64,000 nt of DNA. It comes from Thalassobaculum_A sp040219215. GTDB lineage: Bacteria > Pseudomonadota > Alphaproteobacteria > Thalassobaculales > Thalassobaculaceae. The first letter of the stretch is position 1; each line of letters starts with the position of its first letter. The notes beneath the pieces were generated by a model. It had not been told where the DNA came from. It did not search any database and was given only the letters and a program-made list of their open reading frames with translations. This document shows positions 50,759 to 57,979 of the stretch, in pieces. The position numbers and the translations under genes were made by a program. Location of the stretch: positions 124,001 to 188,000 of the forward strand of contig NZ_JAVJSX010000012.1 of the NCBI RefSeq assembly GCF_040219215.1. The letters run 5' to 3'.

Positions 50759-52093
50759 ATGGCAACGATCATGCAAAACCCTCGATCATCGCGTTGGTTC
50801 GCGCCTTGGGCGCTGCTGCCGTCGGGTTGGTGCCGCGATGTCCTGATGGAAGGCGACGCGGCGGGCAATTTGGTCCGGGTCGTCCCCGACACCGATCCCG
50901 GCGATGCCACCCGGCTCAACGGGGTCGTGATCCCAGGCGTTCCGAACGTTCACAGCCATGCGTTCCAGTTCGCGCTCGCCGGCAAGGCCGAGCGCGCCGG
51001 TCCCAGCCGGGCCGACAGCTTCTGGACCTGGCGGGAGCTGATGTACGGATTCCTGAGCGACCTTGATCCAGACGGCATCGAGGCCATCGCGACACGGCTT
51101 TACCGCGCCATGCTGGCGCGCGGCTACACCTCCGTCGGGGAGTTCCACTACGTCCACCACGACGTCGATGGACGTCCCTATGCCGACCCGGCCGAGACCT
51201 CGCGCCGTCTCCTGCGGGCTGCCGAGACCGCCGGAATCGGTATTACCCTGCTCCCGGTCTATTACGAGGATGGCGGTTTCGGCGGCGCTCCCGCCGGTCC
51301 GCGCCAAAGCCGCTTCCTGCACAATCCGGATGGCTTCGGCCGGCTGCTTCAGGCACTGGCCCCGGATTTCGGTTCGCGGCCCGACCGCCGCCTCGGCATC
51401 GCCCCGCATTCCCTGCGTGCGGTTCGCCCGGACCGCCTGACCGAGGTCCTCGCCGCGCTGAACGACCTCGATCCGAACGCGCCCATCCACCTGCACATCG
51501 CTGAACAGCCGCGCGAGGTCGCGGATTGTCTGGATTGGTGCGGAAAGCGGCCGGTAGAGCTTCTGTTCGACACCACAGCCGTCGATTCGCGCTGGTGCCT
51601 GGTGCACGCCACTCACCTCTCCGATGAGGAACGGCGGGCAATCGCCACCTGCGGCGCCGTCGCCGGATTGTGCCTGACGACGGAAGCCAACCTCGGCGAT
51701 GGCCTGTTTCCCGCTGAATCCTACCTGGCGGAGGGCGGGTCGATCGGCATCGGTTCGGACAGCCATGTCTGCGTCGACCCGGCCGAAGAACTGCGCTGGC
51801 TGGAGAACGGACAGAGGCTGATCACCGGCCGGCGCACCGTGCTGGCCGACGAACCAGGCTCGTCGGTTGGAACCGGATTGCTGCAACGGGTCTGCCGTGG
51901 CGGCGCGGCAGCGCTGGGCCGTGAGATCGGAGCAATCGCCGCCGGATTCCGCGCCGATTTCGTTGTGCTCTCCGACGAGTTCGAGAGCACCGCCGAAGCA
52001 CCGGCGACCCTCGTAGACCGCTGGATCTTTGCACCCGCCGGCATCCGAGTCGTCGATACAGTCGTTGGAGGCCGGTCGCGCCTTGTGAACTGA
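50759..52093 (+). CDS. hutF: Formimidoylglutamate deiminase
   Basis: 444-residue amidohydrolase that deiminates N-formimino-L-glutamate to N-formylglutamate. VPNVHSHAFQFALAGKAE has the HxH motif, TSVGEFHYVHHDVDGRPYADP the family substrate loop, APHSLRAVRP and GIGSDSHVCVDPAEELRWLEN further conserved blocks. Together with hutI it marks the five-step HutF-type histidine pathway; the ATG at 50759 and the one at 50771 are both possible starts. Confidence 0.95.
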   Translation: MATIMQNPRSSRWFAPWALLPSGWCRDVLMEGDAAGNLVRVVPDTDPGDATRLNGVVIPGVPNVHSHAFQFALAGKAERAGPSRADSFWTWRELMYGFLSDLDPDGIEAIATRLYRAMLARGYTSVGEFHYVHHDVDGRPYADPAETSRRLLRAAETAGIGITLLPVYYEDGGFGGAPAGPRQSRFLHNPDGFGRLLQALAPDFGSRPDRRLGIAPHSLRAVRPDRLTEVLAALNDLDPNAPIHLHIAEQPREVADCLDWCGKRPVELLFDTTAVDSRWCLVHATHLSDEERRAIATCGAVAGLCLTTEANLGDGLFPAESYLAEGGSIGIGSDSHVCVDPAEELRWLENGQRLITGRRTVLADEPGSSVGTGLLQRVCRGGAAALGREIGAIAAGFRADFVVLSDEFESTAEAPATLVDRWIFAPAGIRVVDTVVGGRSRLVN

Positions 52094-52197
52094 CTGGCTG
52101 TTCACGTTCGCGTTTTCCTATAGTGTTGTCAGGACGGTTGCACCTTGCGTGTGTGTTGACTTAGGAATCACTACCTGATGATCGAATAGCAGCTCCG

Positions 52198-52560
52198 ATG
52201 ACGACGACACGCAATGCCAGCGCCAACGCGTTCTCAGACCAAGCCGCAAACGCTGCGGCGTTGCTGAAGATCATGGCGAACCACCGCCGGCTGGTCGTGT
52301 TGTCCGAACTGGCGTACTTCGGCGAACGGTCGGTCAGTGAACTCGAGGCGATCAGCGGCCTCAGCCAGTCTGCGTTGTCTCAGCACTTGGCGAAAATGCG
52401 CCAGCATGGGATCGTGGCCACACGCAGATCGGCCCAGACGATCTACTATTCGCTGGCTTCCCATGAAGCCCGGATCCTGCTTGATGTACTATGCCGGCTC
52501 TACGAGCCACGTGCAGAAACCATTGTCGTCTCGGAGGCTGGCACAGCCGTAACCGGGTGA
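52198..52560 (+). CDS. ArsR-family regulator, BigR/SqrR-like but with only one cysteine
   Basis: 120 residues. LLKIMANHRRLVVLSELAYFGERSVSELEAISGLSQSALSQHLAKMRQHGIVATRRSAQTIYYSL is a standard ArsR winged helix and closely resembles the BigR/SqrR persulfide sensors. Those carry a reactive cysteine pair; here the first position (VVLSEL) is serine and only C99 (DVLCRLYEP) remains. It heads the rhodanese/TSUP group. A TATAGT at 52119-52124 and a TTGACT at 52156-52161 are promoter-like. Confidence 0.85.
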   Translation: MTTTRNASANAFSDQAANAAALLKIMANHRRLVVLSELAYFGERSVSELEAISGLSQSALSQHLAKMRQHGIVATRRSAQTIYYSLASHEARILLDVLCRLYEPRAETIVVSEAGTAVTG

Positions 52561-52579
52561 CGCGAAACCGGACCGAGCG

Positions 52580-52918
52580 ATGACCGACCCGACAACCCAG
52601 TTCATCGACGCAGCGACGCTGGCAGACTGGCTGAACGACGGCAAGGTCGCGCTGTTCGACGTCCGCGAAGAGGATGAATTCGCGGTTGCGCGAATTGCAG
52701 GATCTACGCTGATTCCGCTGTCGCGCTTCGATCCTTCGGCCATTTCCGCGCCCGACGGTCATCGCATCGTGCTGCATTGCCGCAGCGCACGGCGGTGCGG
52801 CCTGGCCGCCGAGCAACTGCGCCTGAACGGCGATCGGCGCGATCTGTACCGGCTGGAAGGCGGGATCATTGCGTGGGTCCAGTCCGGCCTGCCGGTTGAG
52901 CCTGGCGACAACAGCTAA
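52580..52918 (+). CDS. Single-domain rhodanese-like sulfurtransferase
   Basis: 112 residues. LFDVREEDEFAVARIAGSTLIPL opens the fold, and the active-site loop follows VLHCRSARRCG with the catalytic cysteine first in CRSARR. It ends at the conserved GGIIAWVQSGLPV. It follows the ArsR gene by 19 bases and lies before the TSUP exporter, the arrangement of BigR-type sulfide-response loci. Confidence 0.92.
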   Translation: MTDPTTQFIDAATLADWLNDGKVALFDVREEDEFAVARIAGSTLIPLSRFDPSAISAPDGHRIVLHCRSARRCGLAAEQLRLNGDRRDLYRLEGGIIAWVQSGLPVEPGDNS

Positions 52919-53026
52919 GCCTTTACCAAACAAACACCTTTTACAGCGCCTTGGATGGGTGTACCACTAATGGTGCGCTCTTGATCTTGTTCGGGGCGTG
53001 CCCCTATTTCCGCCGCCGGGCGCCCA

Positions 53027-53950
53027 ATGCACGTCTACCTTCCCATCGCCGAGATCTCGGTGAACATCTTCCTCATCCTGGGGATGGGTGGGATGATCGG
53101 AGTGCTCTCGGGATTGTTCGGGGTGGGCGGCGGCTTTCTCATGACGCCGCTGCTGATCTTCATGGGAGTGCCGCCGGCCGTCTCGGTCGCAACCAGCGCC
53201 AATCAGATCGTCGCGTCCTCGGTGTCGGGCGTGATTGCGCACTGGCGGCGCGGCAACGTCGATTTCAAGATGGGGCTGGTGCTGCTCGTCGGTGGCGTCT
53301 TCGGATCGTCCGCCGGCGTGGCTTTGTTCACGCTGCTGCGCACGTTCGGTCAGATCGACCTGGTGATCAACCTGAGCTACGTCGTCTTTCTCGGCACCAT
53401 CGGCCTGCTGATGCTGAACGAGAGCCTGCGGGCGATCGTGCGATCGCGCAGACCGACGGTTCGGCGCTCCAAACTGCACCAGCATACCTGGCTGCATGGC
53501 TTGCCGCTGAAGATGCGGTTCCGGCGCTCCAAGCTGTACATCAGCGCCCTGCTGCCGCTCGGCATCGGATTCTTCGTCGGCCTCCTGACCGCCCTGATGG
53601 GCGTGGGCGGCGGGTTCGTCATGGTACCGGCGATGATCTATCTGCTCGGCATGCCGACCGGCGTCGTGGTTGGAACCTCGCTGTTCCAGATCATCTTCGT
53701 GACCGCCAATGTCACGTTTCTGCAGGCGATCAACACCCAGACGGTTGACGTCGTCCTGGCTGTCACCCTGCTGGTCGGAGCGGTCATCGGCGCGCAGTTC
53801 GGGACCCGGCTCGGGGCAAAACTGAAAGGCGAACACCTGCGCAGCCTGCTGGCCCTCATGGTGCTCGGCGTCTGCGCCAAGATCGCGGTCGACCTGGTGG
53901 TCACGCCGGCCGATCTGTACTCGGTCGACTTCCTGACGGGGCGTGGATGA
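53027..53950 (+). CDS. TSUP-family sulfite/sulfonate exporter (TauE/SafE)
   Basis: 307 residues with about eight helices in two repeats, each with a glycine-rich motif: LFGVGGGFLMTPLLIFMGVPP and LMGVGGGFVMVPAMIYLLGMP. TSUP proteins move sulfite, sulfoacetate or similar sulfur anions. It overlaps the next gene by four bases. The upstream frame (from 52951) is not used because MHVYLPIAEISVNIF begins the conserved region. Its neighbour the TIGR02186 protein is a frequent partner. Confidence 0.9.
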   Translation: MHVYLPIAEISVNIFLILGMGGMIGVLSGLFGVGGGFLMTPLLIFMGVPPAVSVATSANQIVASSVSGVIAHWRRGNVDFKMGLVLLVGGVFGSSAGVALFTLLRTFGQIDLVINLSYVVFLGTIGLLMLNESLRAIVRSRRPTVRRSKLHQHTWLHGLPLKMRFRRSKLYISALLPLGIGFFVGLLTALMGVGGGFVMVPAMIYLLGMPTGVVVGTSLFQIIFVTANVTFLQAINTQTVDVVLAVTLLVGAVIGAQFGTRLGAKLKGEHLRSLLALMVLGVCAKIAVDLVVTPADLYSVDFLTGRG

Positions 53951-54711
53951 CCGGGCGGGCGCGGCGTTTCATGATTACGGCCGGCTTGGTGCTAAGCGCC
54001 TTTGCGGCCATCCCTGCGGTCTACGGCAAGCAGGATCTCGTCGCCAATCTATCGGATCATGAGATCGCCATCACCACCGGATTTACCGGGGCGAAGCTGT
54101 TGCTGTTCGGCGCAATCGAGGGCGAGGGACAGATCGTCGTTGTCGTTACCGGCCCGCGGCAGTCCGTGAAGGTCCGCCGCAAGGAGCGGGTCGCCGGCAT
54201 CTGGATCAACACCGATTCAATGACCTTCGACAACGTGCCGTCTTTCTACGCCGTGGCAACCACCGAATCGCTCGACCAGGTCGACCCCGATATCCGCAAC
54301 CGCCAGGAGATGGGGCTCAATCACCTCAATCTCAGGCCGGCCGACATCGACGACGACGTCTCGACCGACGACATCAAGGCCTTTCGCGAAGGCTTGGTCC
54401 GCAACCAGGTGCGCCATGGGCTGTATTCAGCCACCAGCGGGCGCATCACGTTGGTGTCCGACCGACTGTTCGACACCTGGGTGTCGTTTCCGGCCAACGT
54501 GGTCACCGGGATCTACACCGTTTCCGTCTACTACATCCAGGACGGCAGCCCGGTGCATGCCCAGACGACGCCGCTGCGGGTGTCGAAGATCGGGCTTGGA
54601 GCCTATGCCTTCCGCTTCGCCCACACCAATGCAGCCGCCTACGGCGTCTTCGCGATCGTGATCGCGGTTCTGGCAGGCTGGCTTGCAGCCGTGATCTTCC
54701 GTAAAGTCTGA
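53947..54711 (+). CDS. TIGR02186 / Alph_Pro_TM family protein
   Basis: 254 residues. An N-terminal signal peptide (MITAGLVLSAFAAIPAVYG) leads to a periplasmic domain, and a C-terminal helix (AAYGVFAIVIAVLAGWLAAVIFRKV) anchors it. GFTGAKLLLFGAIEGEGQIVVVVTGP and the FPANVVTGIYTVSVYYIQDG region are typical of this alphaproteobacterial family. It overlaps the TSUP exporter stop by four bases, so the two are translationally coupled. Confidence 0.9.
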   Translation: MTGRARRFMITAGLVLSAFAAIPAVYGKQDLVANLSDHEIAITTGFTGAKLLLFGAIEGEGQIVVVVTGPRQSVKVRRKERVAGIWINTDSMTFDNVPSFYAVATTESLDQVDPDIRNRQEMGLNHLNLRPADIDDDVSTDDIKAFREGLVRNQVRHGLYSATSGRITLVSDRLFDTWVSFPANVVTGIYTVSVYYIQDGSPVHAQTTPLRVSKIGLGAYAFRFAHTNAAAYGVFAIVIAVLAGWLAAVIFRKV

Positions 54712-54739
54712 GTGGCCCTGGGGCGTTTCGGAATTGGGA

Positions 54740-55237
54740 ATGAGTGGTTCTGCCAACAGCAGCGCATCTGAGGAGCACCCGCGCGTCTTCCTGGTCGTTA
54801 TCGACGACAGCGAAGAAATGCGCGTTGCCCTGAGGTTCGCTGGACAGCGCGCGCGGCATACCGGAGGGCGGGTGGCGCTGTTCCGGTCGATCGAGCCCGT
54901 GGAGTTTCAGCACTGGATGGGCGTCGGCGAAATCATGCGCGAAGAGGCCCGCCAGGAGGCGGAGGCCCTTATGGAGCGCATGAGCGAGCAGGTCGTCGAG
55001 ATGACCGGCGCCATTCCGATCATCTACCTGCGCGAAGGGACGACCCGAGAAGAACTGCTGAGCCTGATCGATGAGGAAAAGTCGATCTCGATCCTGGTGC
55101 TGGGAGCGGCCGCCAAATCGGATGACCCGGGGCCGTTGATCAGCTTTTTGGCCAGCAAGGCGGCCGCCCGCTTGCGGATTCCGATCACCATCGTCCCGGG
55201 CTCGCTCAGCGATGAAGAGATCGACGCCCTGACGTAG
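54740..55237 (+). CDS. Universal stress protein family protein
   Basis: 165 residues. VFLVVIDDSEEMRVALRFAGQRARHTGGRVALF opens the Usp fold and IIYLREGTTREELLSLIDEEKSISILVLGAAAKSDDPGPLISFL keeps the helix-strand order, but the usual ATP-binding G-2x-G-9x-G(S/T) is poorly matched, so it may be an ATP-independent member. It lies 28 bases after TIGR02186 on the same strand. ATG at 54740 is preferred over the TTG at 54734. Confidence 0.85.
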   Translation: MSGSANSSASEEHPRVFLVVIDDSEEMRVALRFAGQRARHTGGRVALFRSIEPVEFQHWMGVGEIMREEARQEAEALMERMSEQVVEMTGAIPIIYLREGTTREELLSLIDEEKSISILVLGAAAKSDDPGPLISFLASKAAARLRIPITIVPGSLSDEEIDALT

Positions 55238-55269
55238 GCGCAGGCGCGCGACCTTGGCCCTGATCGGAA

Positions 55270-56067
55270 CTAACCAACTGCCTTTGGTACGACCGCTACC
55301 TGGAACTGCCGGCTCAGGCCGGTCCGTTTAGCAATATCAGCCGGCATCACACGGAACTCGAACGAGTCGCGGGCACCCATGCCCGGCTGAAACACCTGTG
55401 TGCCATGAAGATACTGGTGGTCGAAGGCAATCACCCCGCCAGTTTTGATCTGTGGCGTGATGAACCGGACATCCGGGTCCGCAGCCATCGCAGCAGATAC
55501 ATCAGCGTCAGGAAACAGCGTGCCTCGACGGCTCACATGATCGAACCGGCCGTTGGAGTCCGCAGTTTCAATCATACGCGACCAAAGGGATGCAGGTCGC
55601 CGGGCGGCATCGACCAGTGTTATGCCCGGGGCATCGACGCCCACATCGACCAGCGGGATCCACAGATTCACGATTGGTGTGTGGAGGCCGAAGATGTTGG
55701 CGTCAAAATGCCATTGTGCGGGGACCGGGTTTCGGCTCGGGTCAAATCGCCGAAAGATGCAATAGGTCAGCACCGCGACCAGATCGTCCCCCATCTGCGC
55801 CCTGCACCAGGCCATCATCGGAGACGCTGCCAGTAGGTGAAGCACATGGCCCACCGGGCGCTCGCCATGCGACTTCAGCAGATCCGCCAGATTGACCCAC
55901 CACCGTTGATCGCGCTGTCCTTCATCAAGCGGTCCGCGGAGGCCGAGCGTCTTGGAAACGACTTCCTTCAGATCGGCAACAGTCACGGGGTCCAGGCCGG
56001 CCTCAAAGATCCGATGGCGATCCGGCACCATCGTCCCCGGCACCGCTTGCTCTTTGGCGGCGGACAT
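55270..56067 (-). CDS. Phytanoyl-CoA dioxygenase-like Fe(II)/2-oxoglutarate oxygenase
   Basis: 265 residues. The HxD pair is in QWHFDANIFGLHTPIVNLWIPLVDVG and the distal histidine in FDHQYLHGTQVFQ, with an arginine after it (RDSFEFRVM) for 2-oxoglutarate. That is the facial-triad pattern of the phytanoyl-CoA dioxygenase family. The ATG at 56067 has GGAG eight bases upstream. It lies downstream of the TauD-like gene on the same strand and may be co-transcribed. The substrate is unknown. Confidence 0.75.
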   Translation of the reverse strand: MSAAKEQAVPGTMVPDRHRIFEAGLDPVTVADLKEVVSKTLGLRGPLDEGQRDQRWWVNLADLLKSHGERPVGHVLHLLAASPMMAWCRAQMGDDLVAVLTYCIFRRFDPSRNPVPAQWHFDANIFGLHTPIVNLWIPLVDVGVDAPGITLVDAARRPASLWSRMIETADSNGRFDHVSRRGTLFPDADVSAAMAADPDVRFITPQIKTGGVIAFDHQYLHGTQVFQPGMGARDSFEFRVMPADIAKRTGLSRQFQVAVVPKAVG

Positions 56068-56188
56068 CAATGCAACTCCACACAAGTTCTACCGGCTAAC
56101 CCGACCGCCCGCACCAGTCACTCGATCATTGTCTCACAAGACGCATAACCGACGTCAATTGCACACACCTCCCGGCCATGCACAGCGA

Positions 56189-57280
56189 TCAGGCCGCCGC
56201 GGACGCTCCGGCGACCATCATTCCACCTCGATAGGCACCGGGATCGATCGAGCCCCACGTCTCGCGATAGGATTCCGGCAACGGACGGGTGTTCTTTGGC
56301 GCGAACCACAGCCGGTACAACAGCCGGTCGGCGCGGCTTGCCGCATTGTCGGTGAACGGTGTGCGGCCGTGATAGACGAGGTGGTTATTGTAGAACACCA
56401 TCTCGCCCGGCTGAAGCCGGAAGACATGGCACTTCTCCTCGGCGACCTCGGCCAGGAGATCCAGCGCCGCATTCATTTCCGGCGTCATCTTCGGCACCCC
56501 GTCGATGCGCTGAGCTTCTTCCACGAAGGTGCGGGAATACTGGCTGCTGAAATGGCCGTCGCGGAAGTTGAACACCGGCATAGCAAACACCTTGGTGCCA
56601 CCGCCGACATCCTGGGTTTCCCGGGTGCGCCAGTACGGCTGGCACAGCAGATCGTGCAGGTCGGGTCGGCGAGCCAGGATCTCGTTTCGCACGGCCAGCG
56701 AGCTCGCGACCTTGCTCTCCCCTCCGGCGCCGGCCTGGCGCACACAGAGAAGACCAAGGACATCAGCCCGGTCGGTATGGAAACGCAGCGGCCCGTTCGA
56801 CTGTGCCTTCTGAGTCGACGTCAGCGAATTCTCGGTCACCGACGGTGCATGGGCCTGAAATTTGCCGCTGGCTTCGTCGCGGACATCGCGCATCAGCTTG
56901 CCGTCCACCGACTGAGGCAGCAGGGGACCGAGATGGGCGCCGATCCCGGCCCACAACAGCCGCAACTCCTCATCCTCGTAGTTCTCGACCGGCAGGCCGG
57001 TCAGCAACGCCACGCCGCGGCCGCTCTCAAGCTGTTCGAGCAGCGCCGACAGCTTGGGGGCGAGGATCGGCAACGGGAAATCCGCTTTGGTCACCGACTT
57101 GAAGTCCAGGCCGCGCGCCTTGACGCCGCGGAACGCCGAGTCGATCTCGGAAACCTCAGCCGTGCTCAACAACTGTTTCCAGCCGCCATCACCGGCTAGT
57201 TCCGCACCGCTCCACGCGGCCGGACCGTTCATCGGCTCCCGGACAATCTCGGCGGAACGCTCTGACAAAGACGCGGACAT
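56189..57280 (-). CDS. TauD/TfdA family dioxygenase
   Basis: 363 residues. HxD in LRFHTDRADVLGLLC, the distal histidine in YNNHLVYHGRTPFTD, and the 2-oxoglutarate-binding arginine in RADRLLYRLWFAP are all visible. An N-terminal extension of about 70 residues precedes the jelly-roll core. GGGAG lies before the ATG at 57280. TauD proteins release sulfite from taurine, but the family covers many substrates, so the desulfonase role is inferred from the sulfur-rich neighbourhood. Two copies of GCGTTGCACCCG lie upstream. Confidence 0.85.
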   Translation of the reverse strand: MSASLSERSAEIVREPMNGPAAWSGAELAGDGGWKQLLSTAEVSEIDSAFRGVKARGLDFKSVTKADFPLPILAPKLSALLEQLESGRGVALLTGLPVENYEDEELRLLWAGIGAHLGPLLPQSVDGKLMRDVRDEASGKFQAHAPSVTENSLTSTQKAQSNGPLRFHTDRADVLGLLCVRQAGAGGESKVASSLAVRNEILARRPDLHDLLCQPYWRTRETQDVGGGTKVFAMPVFNFRDGHFSSQYSRTFVEEAQRIDGVPKMTPEMNAALDLLAEVAEEKCHVFRLQPGEMVFYNNHLVYHGRTPFTDNAASRADRLLYRLWFAPKNTRPLPESYRETWGSIDPGAYRGGMMVAGASAAA

Positions 57281-57307
57281 TGCATTTCTCCCTTTCGGCG
57301 GCGTCGG

Positions 57308-57354
57308 GCGTTGCACCCGATACCGCTTGCTGATGCTGCCGAGCGTTGCACCCG
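57308..57354. repeat. Two direct repeats GCGTTGCACCCG upstream of the TauD-like gene
   Basis: Exact 12-base copies at 57308-57319 and 57343-57354, 35 bases apart (about 3.3 helical turns), 28 to 74 bases upstream of the TauD-like start codon. Tandem regulator binding is possible. Confidence 0.45.
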
Positions 57355-57437
57355 GCGAGCCGGAGGCTGTTTCAGGTCAGGCTCCTTCTGCGCGAGTAAG
57401 CCTACGCCGCTGTCGATGGAGCGCCAAGATCCTGATG

Positions 57438-57776
57438 TCAGATTGCGGCGCTGCCGGTCTCTCCGGTCCGGATCCGCACGGCTTCAAGCACATCGAGCAC
57501 GAAGATCTTGCCGTCGCCGATGCGGCCGGTCTGGGCCGCATCGGCGATGGTCTCGACCACCTTGTCCGCCATGTCGTCGTCGACCACGACCTCAAGCCGG
57601 ACCTTGGGGACGAACTCGATATTGTACTCGGCTCCACGGTAGATCTCGGTGTGGCCGCGCTGCCTCCCGTACCCTTTGATCTCGGAGACCGTCAGCCCCT
57701 CCACCCCGGCCTCGGATAACGCGGCCCGCACGTCGTCCAGTCGGAACGGCTTGATGATCGCCATGACCAGTTTCAT
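57438..57776 (-). CDS. Nitrogen regulatory protein PII (GlnB/GlnK)
   Basis: 112 residues, the standard PII length. MKLVMAIIKPFRLDDVRAAL opens it; the T-loop EIKGYGRQRGHTEIYRGAEYNIEFVPK contains the uridylylation tyrosine Y51; DGKIFVLDVLEAVRIRTGE closes it. The ATG at 57776 has GGAG ten bases upstream. Unlike most PII genes it is not next to glnA or amtB, but sits divergent to soeA and upstream of the TauD-like gene. Which of GlnB or GlnK it is cannot be decided. Confidence 0.93.
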   Translation of the reverse strand: MKLVMAIIKPFRLDDVRAALSEAGVEGLTVSEIKGYGRQRGHTEIYRGAEYNIEFVPKVRLEVVVDDDMADKVVETIADAAQTGRIGDGKIFVLDVLEAVRIRTGETGSAAI

Positions 57777-57979
57777 CGTTTGCTCCTTGTTGCGCCGAGG
57801 GCGGCCGATGGTGCCGCAGCCCGCAATCTTGTGGTTAAACAGCGACAAGATAACCTGAAATCGCGATGACCACGCACTCCATGGATCCGCGATGCCCAAT
57901 GTCGGAATTCGCAAGCATCTCTTGACCCGCTGTTGACCAGCTTGCACCTTCCAGTCTTGCCAGACTGGAGTCCGTCCGA

